DNA of 64,000 nt from Acetobacterium sp. (GCA_028692885.1 JAQUWM010000001.1:1-64000), one strand, 5' to 3'; positions 1 to 9,920 are shown, numbered from the stretch's first letter. Program-made: numbers and translations. The notes: generated from the letters alone by a model not told the origin.

Positions 1-128
1 CAGAAATTTCACTTTCCTTTGACTGCGCCCTCAGTGGTCCATTTGATGTTCTGCGTTGTGCGAGGCTCTCAGCCTTCCCCGCTCTCTGTAACTGCACGAT
101 ACACCGTTATCTCCACGTCAACGGTTTA
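1..128 (-). ncRNA. Probable T-box leader, stem I region (truncated by left window edge)
   Basis: Minus strand reads AACCGTTGACGTGGAGATAACGG...CAGTTACAGAGAGCGGGGAAGGCTGAGAGCCTCGCACAAC..., the AGAGAG/GGCTGAGAGCC apical pattern typical of T-box stem I. A TTGACA-like -35 lies just upstream (rc of 174-179). The specifier, T-box sequence and regulated gene lie outside or are unassigned. Confidence 0.62.
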
Positions 129-226
129 ATTGAAGTATTAAATTAGATAAAGCTTAATCGATATTGGCGCTTTTGTCAATTTATTTTTTACTGATAACGC
201 CAACATTAAGAAAATCTCAGAACCGC

Positions 227-697
227 TTAACAAACCGTCAGTTTCATCGGCACAAAGCGAATCCCCTTGTTAACCTGTTCCGGGGCAGTAGCTTCAAAGC
301 CGAAGCGGCGGTATACGTCCACCGCATAGGGGGACGAATTGACGGTCATGACAAAGGGTTTTCCCGGCGGCTGGCTTTTTAAATCCGCCAGGACGGTGTT
401 AAATAAGGCTCGGGCAATGCCCTGGTGGTGGTGGTTCTTATCGACAAACATCAGCGAGACATGCAGCTCATCCCGGGTGCCGATGACCCCGATAATCTGG
501 TCGTCTTGATAAAAACCCCACAGTTTCTTATGGCCGCTTTCCAGATCCTCAGCCATTTCTTCGAGTTTATAGTCCAGATAATCGGTAAAGGTCTGGCGGC
601 CTTCGTCGCTGTAGCCATCGGCAATAAATTCGTGAAAAACCAGATTGGCCAGATCCACCGCCGCTGCTAAATCGCTATTTTCTATTTTTTTTATCAT
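227..697 (-). CDS. GNAT family N-acetyltransferase
   Basis: ORF with GNAT-like core (VSLMFVDKNHHHQGIARALFNTVL) and terminal YRRFGFEA motif. Confidence 0.85.
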   Translation of the reverse strand: MIKKIENSDLAAAVDLANLVFHEFIADGYSDEGRQTFTDYLDYKLEEMAEDLESGHKKLWGFYQDDQIIGVIGTRDELHVSLMFVDKNHHHQGIARALFNTVLADLKSQPPGKPFVMTVNSSPYAVDVYRRFGFEATAPEQVNKGIRFVPMKLTVC

Positions 698-860
698 CTA
701 AACCTCTCCTGGGATGTCAATCGGGAGTGACGTTCAAACCCCTAATTATTTTTCATTGAGTCGGCCAATTTCACTAAATTAATCGGCTCCGGACAAAAGC
801 CCGGGCTGCTGCTCCGCAGGGCATTCATAGTTGCTATCCTGTTGCTGACAAGCCCGTTAA

Positions 861-1937
861 TTAACGTTTGTTTTTATTCTTCGCCTGGCGCATCAGCTGT
901 TTCATTTCGCCTTTGCTGCCAAACATCTTCTTGATTTTTTCGGCTTCCAGCTGCCGGGAATTGAGTCCTTCGTAGTCCAATTCTTTTTGCAGCTTGCGAT
1001 AATTTTCAAACCGCTTTTGAGATAACTGCCCGGCTGCAATCGCGGCACGGACCGCACAGCCCGGTTCGTTGTTGTGGCTGCAGTCGCCAAAGCGGCATTG
1101 TTCGGCCAGGCTTTCAATATCCGCAAAGGAGCGGGACAGATCGGCGCTGTCCAGATGGAGTTCCCGCATCCCCGGGGTATCAATGACGACGCCGCCGCCA
1201 GGTAACAGCAGCAGCTGCCGATGGGTGGTGGTGTGCCGACCCTTGTCATCACTTCTCAGACCTTTGGTGGCCAGCACTTCGGAGCCGATCAGATGGTTGA
1301 TAATGGTCGATTTCCCGACCCCGGATGAGCCCAGAAAGACGATCGTTTTGCCCGGGGCCAGATAGCCGGCGATCTCGTCATAGCCACGGTTATCGACATT
1401 GGAGCAGACCACGACATCGGTGCCCACCCGGACCGCGGATATTTCGTTGAGCCGGGCCGCTAAATCATCACAGAGGTCGGCCTTGGTCAAAACGATCACC
1501 GGCCGGGCCATGCTGTTCCAGGCAATTGATAAATAACGCTCCAGCCGGCGCAGATTAAAATCGTTATTTAATGACATACACATAAAAACCAGATCAAAAT
1601 TGGCAGCGACAATCTGAACCCCGTTCCCCGTTCCGGCCGCTTTGCGCTCAAACAGTGACTTCCGGCTTAACACCTGATGGATCACCGCATTCCCCGAACC
1701 TTCAGCGGTCCGGTCGATCATCACCCAGTCGCCGACCACCGGAAAGCTGGTATTATCTTCGGCATTAAAGACAAACTTGCCTGACACCTCGGCCAGCAAT
1801 TCGCCCGCTTCACCGATCACCTTATAAAGCTCCCGATGCTGCTCCGTCACCCGCGCCACAAACAAGCCACTATACAAGCTGGCTTCCTGTCTAAACCGCT
1901 GATCTAAACCGTAATTTTCCAAATCGATGTTATTCAT
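861..1937 (-). CDS. rsgA: Ribosome small subunit-dependent GTPase A
   Basis: Circularly permuted GTPase: TKADLCD, GSSGVGKSTIINHL, RSDDKGRHTTTHRQL, DTPGMREL, then a zinc-binding C...C segment. Confidence 0.93.
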   Translation of the reverse strand: MNNIDLENYGLDQRFRQEASLYSGLFVARVTEQHRELYKVIGEAGELLAEVSGKFVFNAEDNTSFPVVGDWVMIDRTAEGSGNAVIHQVLSRKSLFERKAAGTGNGVQIVAANFDLVFMCMSLNNDFNLRRLERYLSIAWNSMARPVIVLTKADLCDDLAARLNEISAVRVGTDVVVCSNVDNRGYDEIAGYLAPGKTIVFLGSSGVGKSTIINHLIGSEVLATKGLRSDDKGRHTTTHRQLLLLPGGGVVIDTPGMRELHLDSADLSRSFADIESLAEQCRFGDCSHNNEPGCAVRAAIAAGQLSQKRFENYRKLQKELDYEGLNSRQLEAEKIKKMFGSKGEMKQLMRQAKNKNKR

Positions 1938-1986
1938 TTTTTTCCTCCAAATTTTAGTATTGTAAACCGTTTGGAGGGCTAAAGGC

Positions 1987-2046
1987 CTAGTATCGTTCTT
2001 TGCCCTCCGGCATCACGACACTATCCATTTTATTCATATTTTTCAT
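1987..2046 (-). CDS. Candidate 19-aa leader ORF upstream of rsgA (MKNMNKMDSVVMPEGKERY)
   Basis: Strong SD (AAGGAGA) 4-5 nt before ATG. The stop codon lies in the loop of a GGAGGGC...GCCCTCC hairpin. Confidence 0.4.
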   Translation of the reverse strand: MKNMNKMDSVVMPEGKERY

Positions 2047-2103
2047 ACTTTCTCCTTATCTATTTAAATTCAAATTCCAGCCTGTTAATTAGAGCCTATC
2101 CCA

Positions 2104-2170
2104 GTAGCAACAATTGTTACCTCATGTTGTCCGCATCGGAGCGAACAACAGATTAACAATTGATCGGTTC
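2104..2170 (+). repeat. Palindromic intergenic repeat family 1, copy 3 (short, lacks apical hairpin)
   Basis: gtagcaacaattgttacctcatgttgtccgcatcggagcgaacaacagattaacaattgatcggttc aligns with the 99-bp copies at 10522 and 40280. Confidence 0.75.
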
Positions 2171-2336
2171 GATAGCACTTCATTTCTCGATTAACACCCT
2201 GTGCTATTATTGTAAATGATTCTTTTTAATCAAGTCAAGGCAAATAAATTGCTTTTTTATGTTAATATTTCAAACTGACCAAGAAAACCAATGCATTCTT
2301 GGCTAAAATCAGATAAAATAGAAGATATACAATGAT

Positions 2337-2945
2337 TTGACAAAAACGAAAGGCTTAAACAAAATGAGAACATTAAAATATGCCATCCTGGGATTAATCA
2401 ACCGGGAAACCATGACCGGTTACGATTTGATGAAAGTATTTAATATGGAACTGGTCAATTTCTGGTATGCCAAGCACAGCCAGATCTACCCGGAGCTTAA
2501 GAAACTCACCGATGAAGGGATGATCACCTTTGAAACCTTGCCAGAAGGCGACAAGCTCCGCAAAAAAATCTATTCAATAACTGAAAAGGGAAAACAGGAT
2601 TTTCACAACTGGTTGTTACAGCAGGATTTGCTGGAACCGACGCCAAAAGATATTTTCAAACTCAAAGCGTATTTTATCGAGTCGATGACTAATGAAGAAA
2701 TCCTGGTTCACTTTCACTATCAGCTTCAGCAGCGTCAAGAAAAACTGTCAAAACTTCAGACCAATATGGAAATTCTGCTGGCTACGAAAGATATTTCAAT
2801 CATTCAGAGTCCCGAATACGGTGACTACATCGTCCTGAAGTCAGCCATCAAACGCGAAAAATCCTACCTCGAATGGCTTAACGAATGCATTGAAGAAGTC
2901 GCGACTGACACCCGCATCTTTGTCGACGAAAGGAGACCCCTATGA
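2337..2945 (+). CDS. PadR family transcriptional regulator (likely true start ATG at 2364)
   Basis: LKYAILGLINRETMTGYDLMKVFN...FWYAKHSQIYPELKKLTDEGMI winged-helix PadR signature. Confidence 0.9.
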   Translation: MTKTKGLNKMRTLKYAILGLINRETMTGYDLMKVFNMELVNFWYAKHSQIYPELKKLTDEGMITFETLPEGDKLRKKIYSITEKGKQDFHNWLLQQDLLEPTPKDIFKLKAYFIESMTNEEILVHFHYQLQQRQEKLSKLQTNMEILLATKDISIIQSPEYGDYIVLKSAIKREKSYLEWLNECIEEVATDTRIFVDERRPL

Positions 2946-3472
2946 GCCCAACGATTTGCCCTAAATGTGGCGGCACCAATACCAACCCATCAGCTCTTTT
3001 CCGATTTTATTGTCAGGACTGCCAGACCGATTTTGGCGGTGATCACCAGAAGGATCTGGCGAACACCCGCCAGATCCTCCTGAATACCTATCAAAAAGGA
3101 GCCGTTAGTCAAGATCTGACCTTTTCTAAAACTGCTGCCGGAGCGACCATCGAGGGACCATTTCTCTGTTATTATCCCGATCTCCCGGAGATTTACATCA
3201 CCCCGCAGCAGTGGCAACAGTTGCTTGATGATTTTTTTAAACTCCACGTCCTCGACTGGAAACCCGAGTATTGCGCAGTTGCTACCCGTGATGATTTTGG
3301 CTGGGAGTTAAAAATCATCATCGAAGGTCAAGAACCGGTAATTTCGCAGGGGCGAGGTCTCTATCCGCCCTATTGGAATGCCCTGATGAGTCTGTTTACC
3401 AGCATTGGTCTGCCCAATATCGGAAAGGCTCTGAAACAGAATTTTTTACAGCTCCAGATTCACAGCTCCTGA
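2942..3472 (+). CDS. Hypothetical zinc-ribbon protein, translationally coupled to the PadR gene
   Basis: ATGA overlap with upstream ORF; CPKCGG...CQDC N-terminal zinc ribbon. Confidence 0.7.
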   Translation: MSPTICPKCGGTNTNPSALFRFYCQDCQTDFGGDHQKDLANTRQILLNTYQKGAVSQDLTFSKTAAGATIEGPFLCYYPDLPEIYITPQQWQQLLDDFFKLHVLDWKPEYCAVATRDDFGWELKIIIEGQEPVISQGRGLYPPYWNALMSLFTSIGLPNIGKALKQNFLQLQIHSS

Positions 3473-3585
3473 TATCGAGTCATTTTCAACAAATATTTTA
3501 TAATTTTCGCGTTTAAAATAGGATAAAATGTGGCATAAAGTAACAAGACTTTAATAAATGCTTTAAAAATAATTCAAAGGCGGAA

Positions 3586-6573
3586 ATGATGATGAATATT
3601 TTTAACCAACACTCAATCGGAAATAAAATCACCTCCATGGTGATCATTTTTGTAGCTCTCGCTCTACTGGTGATTGGCATCACCGTTACGGCGTTAAGCA
3701 TTAACACTGAAAACAAGCAAATCGAAGAAAAGATGACTCTCCAGCTCAGTAACTCCATTAACGAGATTGAGCAGGTACTCAGCACTCACAGTAAAGCGGT
3801 CAGCAGTTTAAGCTCAACCATTGGCGTCACCGGAACCCAGATGACAGCTCCGGAGTATCGCGATCTGCTGACCCGATACGTGAGCCTCAACACCAATACT
3901 TATGGTATCGGAGTCTTTTACGACTACAATGCTTATCAACCGGATATCAAATATTTTGGCCCCTACGCCTATCGTGAAAATGCAAGTATCTCCTATTCCG
4001 AGGCCTTGTTCAGTAATGACGACTATGATTATCCCAATCAGGAATGGTATCTTGTCGGTAAAAATGCCGATGGTGAAATTGCCTGGTCACCGCCATTTAA
4101 AGATGATGCTCTGGACATCTCGATGGTCACTGTTGCATCGGCAATATATGACAGCGGCAAAAACTTCCGCGGTGTCGTCACCGGCGATATTGATCTTTCC
4201 AGTCTCCAGACAATGATCGGCGAGATCAAAGTCGGCGAAACCGGTCGGGCCTTTCTGATCGATCAAAACGGTCTCTACATTGCCGACGCTGATGCTGCCA
4301 AAGCGATGACCGTAAATCTGCTGGAAGACCCCAACACCAGTCTGGCCGCTCTGGGTGAAAACATGCTCAGTGGTGAACCCGGATCTGGGGAGTTCAGCAA
4401 TGATAGCGGTAAAAATAATATCTATTACGCCCCGATCCCTGCTACCGGATGGACCCTTGCTATTATGCAAACTCAAAGCGAACTCAATGCTCCGATTATG
4501 AGCCTGATTTTCCAGCTGATCGGCCTATTTTTATTAATCCTGATCGTGCTGAGTTTTATCATTATCAGACAGATTAAAGGCGTGGTCAATCCCATCATCA
4601 TGATTACCGAGCTCTTTCATAAGGCTGAGTTGGGTGATTTTGACAGCGACATTCCTGCTGCTATTATCAGCCGCAAGGATGAGCTCGGCAAACTGGGGCT
4701 ATCCTTCCAGAAACTATCCGAGAATATTCAAGAAAATATCGCCACCCTGGAACAGATTTCCTTGGGCAATCTCGAAGTAGCGGTCGATGTCAAATCCGAT
4801 CAGGATATTCAGTCCAAGAGTCTGTTAGAAGTGGTGAAAAACCTCAAAAACCTCGATGCTGAGGTGGAAATGTTGACCCAATCAGCCACTGATGGCCATT
4901 TATCGATCCGCAGCGATGCCAACAAGTTCCAGGGTAAGTACCAGGATATTATCGTTGGCGTCAATAATACTCTGGACGCTGTCGTCGAACCGCTAAATAT
5001 GTCCGCCAACTATGTCAATAAAATCAGCCGGGGCGACATTCCCGAAAAAATCACCGCCACCTACCATGGCGACTTTAATACCATTAAAGAAAATCTTAAC
5101 TCCTGTATCGACAATATTAATGCCCTGGTCTCTGATGTCAATATGCTGACCCAAGCGGCGACTGAAGGCCAGCTGGAAATCAAGGCCGATGCCACTCGGC
5201 ATAGCGGCGATTTCCGAAAAATAATCGAGGGCTTCAACCAGACCCTAAACTCTCTGCTGACCCCGATCAATGAGGCTCGACAGATAATGACCAAATTGTC
5301 GGTTAATGATTACAGCACTTCTATGGTCGGCCACTATAAAGGCAATATGGCCGAGTTTGCCGATGAAATTAACCAGGTACACACCCGCTTGCTCAGCGTT
5401 CAGGATGCCTTCATCCGGATTTCCCAAGCCGATACCGGTCGGCTTGACGAATTCGTTGCGGTCGGTAAGCGCTCCGAACATGATATCCTGCTGCCTGCAA
5501 TTATCGTCACCTTGACCACGATTAACAATTTGATTGAGGAATCACGAAATCTCGCTGCTGCCGGGATCAACGGCAATCTGAAAGAACGCGGTGATGTTTC
5601 TCGGTTTAAAGGCGGTTATCGGGATATCGTCGATGGCTTCAATCAAACCCTCGATGCCATCGAACAGCCCATTAACGAAGCTGCCGTAGTGCTTGAAAAA
5701 ATGGCTGCTGGAGATCTGACCTGCCGCATGGAAGGCGATTATCTAGGCAGCTATGCGATAATCAAGCATTCCTTAAATGATACCCTGAACGCCTTTAATG
5801 AAATTTTAGGCAGTATCAACGATTCGGCCGATGAGGTCGCCTCAGGATCCAAGCAGGTTTCCTTCGGTAGTCAGGCTCTGGCTCAGGGAGCCACCGAGCA
5901 GGCCAGTTCCATGGAAGAGCTCAATGCCTCCATTACCGAAGTGGCCGTGCAAACCCAGGAAAATGCCACAAACGCCAACCAGGCCAATCAGTTGACCCGC
6001 ACCGCCCAGCAAAATGCTGAGAATGGCAACACCCAGATGCAGCAGATGCTAAGATCGATGGCCGAAATCAATGCCTCCTCGGCGAAGATTTCAAATATCA
6101 TCAAGGTCATTGATGATATTGCCTTCCAGACCAATATCCTGGCCTTAAATGCGGCGGTAGAAGCTGCTCGAGCCGGACAGCAGGGCAAGGGCTTCGCTGT
6201 CGTCGCCGAAGAGGTTCGTACCCTGGCAGGTCGCAGTGCCGAAGCTGCCAAGGAAACCACCGAACTGATTGAAGGTTCCATCGCCAAGGTTTCCGAAGGT
6301 ACCGTCATTGCCAACAATACTGCTGAATCCCTCACTGAAATTGTCGATGGGGTTACCCGAGTCGCCGCCTTGGTCAGTAAAATTGACACCGCTTCCAATG
6401 AGCAAACCGTTTCGATCAATCAGATCAACACCGGTATCGATCAGGTTGCCCAGGTGGTTCAGACCAACTCGGCTACCGCCGAAGAAAGCGCTGCCGCCAG
6501 CGAAGAACTCTACAGCCAGGCGGAACTGCTCAAAAACATGGTCAGCAAATTTGAATTGACCGGATCAAAATAA
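3586..6573 (+). CDS. Methyl-accepting chemotaxis protein with Cache-type sensor and several HAMP-like repeats
   Basis: N-terminal TM plus extracytoplasmic domain, second TM, repeated HAMP-like units, MCP signalling hairpin ([37 protein letters not shown]). Confidence 0.93.
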   Translation: MMMNIFNQHSIGNKITSMVIIFVALALLVIGITVTALSINTENKQIEEKMTLQLSNSINEIEQVLSTHSKAVSSLSSTIGVTGTQMTAPEYRDLLTRYVSLNTNTYGIGVFYDYNAYQPDIKYFGPYAYRENASISYSEALFSNDDYDYPNQEWYLVGKNADGEIAWSPPFKDDALDISMVTVASAIYDSGKNFRGVVTGDIDLSSLQTMIGEIKVGETGRAFLIDQNGLYIADADAAKAMTVNLLEDPNTSLAALGENMLSGEPGSGEFSNDSGKNNIYYAPIPATGWTLAIMQTQSELNAPIMSLIFQLIGLFLLILIVLSFIIIRQIKGVVNPIIMITELFHKAELGDFDSDIPAAIISRKDELGKLGLSFQKLSENIQENIATLEQISLGNLEVAVDVKSDQDIQSKSLLEVVKNLKNLDAEVEMLTQSATDGHLSIRSDANKFQGKYQDIIVGVNNTLDAVVEPLNMSANYVNKISRGDIPEKITATYHGDFNTIKENLNSCIDNINALVSDVNMLTQAATEGQLEIKADATRHSGDFRKIIEGFNQTLNSLLTPINEARQIMTKLSVNDYSTSMVGHYKGNMAEFADEINQVHTRLLSVQDAFIRISQADTGRLDEFVAVGKRSEHDILLPAIIVTLTTINNLIEESRNLAAAGINGNLKERGDVSRFKGGYRDIVDGFNQTLDAIEQPINEAAVVLEKMAAGDLTCRMEGDYLGSYAIIKHSLNDTLNAFNEILGSINDSADEVASGSKQVSFGSQALAQGATEQASSMEELNASITEVAVQTQENATNANQANQLTRTAQQNAENGNTQMQQMLRSMAEINASSAKISNIIKVIDDIAFQTNILALNAAVEAARAGQQGKGFAVVAEEVRTLAGRSAEAAKETTELIEGSIAKVSEGTVIANNTAESLTEIVDGVTRVAALVSKIDTASNEQTVSINQINTGIDQVAQVVQTNSATAEESAAASEELYSQAELLKNMVSKFELTGSK

Positions 6574-6606
6574 GACGATTGACCACTGGCTAAACCGGTG
6601 GTCAAT

Positions 6607-6646
6607 AAAAAAAGAGCATCATCTCTTACAGATCATGCTCTTTTTT
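6607..6646. terminator. Rho-independent terminator (possibly bidirectional)
   Basis: AAAAAAAGAGCAT...ATGCTCTTTTTT stem between convergent genes. Confidence 0.8.
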
Positions 6647-6661
6647 GTATTCTTTTAAACG

Positions 6662-6782
6662 ATATAAGTTGAATTAACGAATTTTGCAAATCGAACTGGC
6701 AATTGCGCAGTGTGCGGGCGAGGGTCTGACCCCTTGGTCATCACAGATCGCCCCGACATTAACTATTCAATTCAACTTATAT
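6662..6782. repeat. Small intergenic repeat family 2, copy A (121 bp, perfect 14-bp TIRs)
   Basis: ATATAAGTTGAATT ... AATTCAACTTATAT ends; core GGCAATTGCG...GGTCTGACCCCTTGGTCATCACAGATCGC shared with copy B at about 60364-60481. Confidence 0.8.
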
Positions 6783-6793
6783 AGTTGGCTGAT

Positions 6794-7252
6794 TTAATCC
6801 AATGCCACATTGATTTCGATCTTAATGCCATCAATATCAAATTCAACGCACATGATCTTATCCCTACTCATACTCAGCTCAATGCTTTCACCCGTCAGCA
6901 TTGTTGGCGGTGAAATATCGACCGTGATATTATCGTTGGAAAAATTAATGGCCGCATTGGCGGTTAACATATTGGACAGCTCAGAAATGGCACTCTTGGC
7001 CATATCATCCAATTCATCCACGGGCATCCCCATCATCATAATCGAAGCGATCTGCTTGGCACCCTCAGTATCGATGGCGTAGGCGACATTTCCTTTTTTA
7101 TCGCCAACGATCCCCAATGTCAAGACAATTCCACTGGCCACAATTTTTTTCGATTTTTCACTTTGATCTGTTAAATTAATATTCTCAAAGCCCAATTGGG
7201 GCATCACTTCGGTAATCGAAGCAATAAAAGGATTAATAATTGCTACATCCAT
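6794..7252 (-). CDS. cheX: CheX-like chemotaxis phosphatase
   Basis: MDVAIINPFIASITEVMPQLGF...DDMAKSAISELSNMLTANAAINFS: CheX E..N motif. Confidence 0.82.
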   Translation of the reverse strand: MDVAIINPFIASITEVMPQLGFENINLTDQSEKSKKIVASGIVLTLGIVGDKKGNVAYAIDTEGAKQIASIMMMGMPVDELDDMAKSAISELSNMLTANAAINFSNDNITVDISPPTMLTGESIELSMSRDKIMCVEFDIDGIKIEINVALD

Positions 7253-8106
7253 TCCACATCCCCCTTTTGAAAGCCAACATTCATAAAAACATCACCCAAA
7301 TCGGTTTTGATCACAAACGATTCACTCATGATATCACCGATCGAAATGGTAATATCTTTACCCCGGAAAACGGTGGGGGGTGAAACCCGAAGGCCAAAGG
7401 AACGATTAAGCCCGTTTAAGAGCGAACAGGCATTACCGGCAATGACATTGGTAAATTCGCTGAGAAAATTAATGGCGTCTTCAATCTGCTGACCATCATC
7501 CTGAAGGATTTTTCGGGTCATCCCCAGAGCTGTAGCTTCAGACATATCCATGATTAAGCGGCCGTCGTGACGGCCAATACTCCCAATCGCCACGGAAATG
7601 CCCGAAGAAATCGTGGTTGTCGGATGAGCATCAATCTTTTCAACCACCACTTCCCCGCCGATTTCTCGTTTTAGAAAGCTGAAAATCGATTCTTTAAACG
7701 CTTCTTCAAAATTGTTTTTTAACACCCCATACAGTTCTTCGCCTTCAAAAAGCCGTTCAATGGCGGAATCCAGATCGGTCTGATCAACTGGTTTCTGTAA
7801 ATAGCCTTTGATACCGACTTTTTTGGCACGCTGGATAATTTCTTCATCCATCATCGCACTGATGGCAATAATTTTTGTATCTTTTAAATGTTTTAAAATC
7901 TCTTGTGAACACTCGATTCCATCACCATCCGGCAAGGTCATATCCATTGTAATTAAATCTGGTTTGATCTCCTGGGCTTTTTGGATTGCTTCGTTCATGT
8001 TCAGCGCCGTTGCTACAATCTCCAGGCCATCTTTTTGAAGCATCCGTTTGAGAACTGCTATTGAAAAACTTGAATCGTCTACGATCATCACTCTAATATT
8101 TTCCAT
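7243..8106 (-). CDS. Response regulator receiver fused to a CheC/CheX-type domain
   Basis: N-terminal receiver (VMIVDDSSFSIAVLKRML...DLITMDMTLPDGDGIE) followed by CheX-like INFLSEFTNVIAGNACSLL; overlaps cheX by 10 nt. Confidence 0.85.
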   Translation of the reverse strand: MENIRVMIVDDSSFSIAVLKRMLQKDGLEIVATALNMNEAIQKAQEIKPDLITMDMTLPDGDGIECSQEILKHLKDTKIIAISAMMDEEIIQRAKKVGIKGYLQKPVDQTDLDSAIERLFEGEELYGVLKNNFEEAFKESIFSFLKREIGGEVVVEKIDAHPTTTISSGISVAIGSIGRHDGRLIMDMSEATALGMTRKILQDDGQQIEDAINFLSEFTNVIAGNACSLLNGLNRSFGLRVSPPTVFRGKDITISIGDIMSESFVIKTDLGDVFMNVGFQKGDVEWM

Positions 8107-8240
8107 AAATCCACCGCCTTTTTAATAGAATCGAAAAATTGCTGTTTATTAATTCTAATTGCTACCATAAGCATTCGTCAAGTAATATTTAAATCATAAT
8201 TAAACTTTTAATACCCCAATTGACCTTTACTATTCAGACT

Positions 8241-9587
8241 TTACAGATTATCTTTTTTCTTGTTTTTTGAATACAAACGATCCCGGTCTTTTTTTCCACC
8301 AGTTTTTTTGCCGCTGCTGTTACCATTTCCCCGGTAGTTCTTTGGTGCTGTCGCCTTATATGCCGTAGAACGTCGCGAAGACGGTACTTTCAGCTCTTCG
8401 GGCACTGCCACCAGGGGAAAGGGATGAACCTCAACCACTGGGATTGATTTTAATACCAGTTTTTCAATACCTTCCAGTAATGGTATTTCTTCCTGGTCAC
8501 AAAAGGCAATCGCAATACCGTCAAGACCAGCTCGACCAGTCCGGCCGATCCGATGCACATAGGTTTCCGGCACCTCAGGCAAATCATAATTAAAGACATG
8601 AGAAAGTTCTTCAATATCGATTCCCCGAGCCGCAATATCGGTTGCCACCAGGATCCGCGTTTTTCGTTCTTTAAAGTTATTCAATGCTAATTGCCGGGCA
8701 TTCTGAGATTTGTTGCCATGAATCGCCTGAGCCTTAAACCCCGAACGCTCGAGGTGTTTGACAATTTTATCGGCGCCATGTTTGGTTCGCGAAAAAACCA
8801 GCGCCGAGACAATTTCTTTATTCTTCAGCAAATGGAGCAGCAGATTGATCTTATTGTTTTTATTAACATAATAAACATTCTGCTCAATCACTTCAACGGT
8901 CGACGAAACCGGGGTGATGGTGACCTTGATCGGATCTTTTAGGATGGTACCGGCCAGTTTAGCTATTTCCATCGGCATGGTGGCCGAAAATAGCATATTC
9001 TGACGCTCGGCCGGCATATACTTGATGATTTTTCGGACATCCTGTAGCATCCCCATATCCAGCATCATGTCGGCTTCATCCAAAACAAAAGACTTGATCT
9101 GACCCAGTTTAATATATTTCTGATTAATCAAATCCAACAGCCGTCCCGGGGTTGCTACCAGAATATCAACTCCAGCAGATAAGGCCTTGGTTTGAGGATT
9201 TTGCGATACGCCCCCATAAATAACCAGGGTTCGCAGACCTAAAAATTTGCCATAGGCTTTAAACGAATCGCTGATCTGTAGCGCCAGCTCGCGGGTTGGT
9301 GCCAGCACCAGCGCCTTAATCGGTCGGTTTCCTTTGAGATTGCGTTGCTCATAGGAAAGCTGCTGTAAAATCGGAATGGCAAAGGCGGCGGTTTTTCCGG
9401 TACCGGTTTGGGCACATCCCAATAAATCTCGCCCCTCCAACAAAGACGGAATAGCCTTTTCCTGAATCGGCGTGGCCTCGGTGTATCCTTCAGCTATTAA
9501 TGCCTTCTGAATTGGCTGGATAATATTTAAATTTTCAAATTGCAATAGGTTCTCCTTTATTTTAAAAATGCTGTATCGGTTGATCAA
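8241..9587 (-). CDS. DEAD-box ATP-dependent RNA helicase (probable TTG start just inside the ORF)
   Basis: AQTGTGKT, PTRELA, DEAD, SAT, HRIGRTGR motifs; basic C-terminal tail. Confidence 0.93.
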   Translation of the reverse strand: MINRYSIFKIKENLLQFENLNIIQPIQKALIAEGYTEATPIQEKAIPSLLEGRDLLGCAQTGTGKTAAFAIPILQQLSYEQRNLKGNRPIKALVLAPTRELALQISDSFKAYGKFLGLRTLVIYGGVSQNPQTKALSAGVDILVATPGRLLDLINQKYIKLGQIKSFVLDEADMMLDMGMLQDVRKIIKYMPAERQNMLFSATMPMEIAKLAGTILKDPIKVTITPVSSTVEVIEQNVYYVNKNNKINLLLHLLKNKEIVSALVFSRTKHGADKIVKHLERSGFKAQAIHGNKSQNARQLALNNFKERKTRILVATDIAARGIDIEELSHVFNYDLPEVPETYVHRIGRTGRAGLDGIAIAFCDQEEIPLLEGIEKLVLKSIPVVEVHPFPLVAVPEELKVPSSRRSTAYKATAPKNYRGNGNSSGKKTGGKKDRDRLYSKNKKKDNL

Positions 9588-9613
9588 TTTAACGGATCAA
9601 CCCTTATCATAAA

Positions 9614-9638
9614 TAAGGAACGCCGACAGCGTTCCTTA
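9614..9638 (-). terminator. Hairpin between the small basic ORF and the DEAD-box helicase (weak terminator or processing site)
   Basis: TAAGGAACGC-CGACA-GCGTTCCTTA perfect 10-bp stem, weak U-run. Confidence 0.5.
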
Positions 9639-9648
9639 GAAAATTGAT

Positions 9649-9807
9649 TTATTTATCGAAAAATCCGCCTCGTTTTGTTGTTTTAAACGCTTTTCGATGA
9701 CTAACCTTGTTTTGACTCGGTTTGTCAGCTTTTATTCCCTGCTGTGCACTTAGCTTTTTCTTCGCTTCGATTAATTTTTTCATTCCTTCAATATTGTTCG
9801 TTGACAT
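9649..9807 (-). CDS. Small basic protein, 52 aa, between csp and DEAD-box helicase
   Basis: MSTNNIEGMKKLIEAKKKLSAQQGIKADKPSQNKVSHRKAFKTTKRGGFFDK; strong SD (AAGGAGGGG) upstream; below the ORF-track length cutoff. Confidence 0.7.
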   Translation of the reverse strand: MSTNNIEGMKKLIEAKKKLSAQQGIKADKPSQNKVSHRKAFKTTKRGGFFDK

Positions 9808-9920
9808 AAAATCCCCTCCTTTTCCCTATAAAACCCCAGCAACCCCTGAACATCACTGGGGTTGATCAAAGGATCAGTGCTGTCAATTTTTATGATCGTC
9901 TTTTATGACAGGATAAAAAA

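Noticed and set aside
902-1252. Alternative-frame ORFs inside rsgA (902..1252 -, 1069..1365 +)
   Set aside because: Shadow ORFs of a high-GC coding stretch; translations are low-quality compared with RsgA motifs.
5988-6419. Long antisense ORFs over the MCP genes (e.g. 5988..6419 -, 50570..51037 +)
   Set aside because: Opposite-strand reading frames through Ala/Ser-rich MCP coding sequence; no RBS and no domain logic, while the sense frame is certain.
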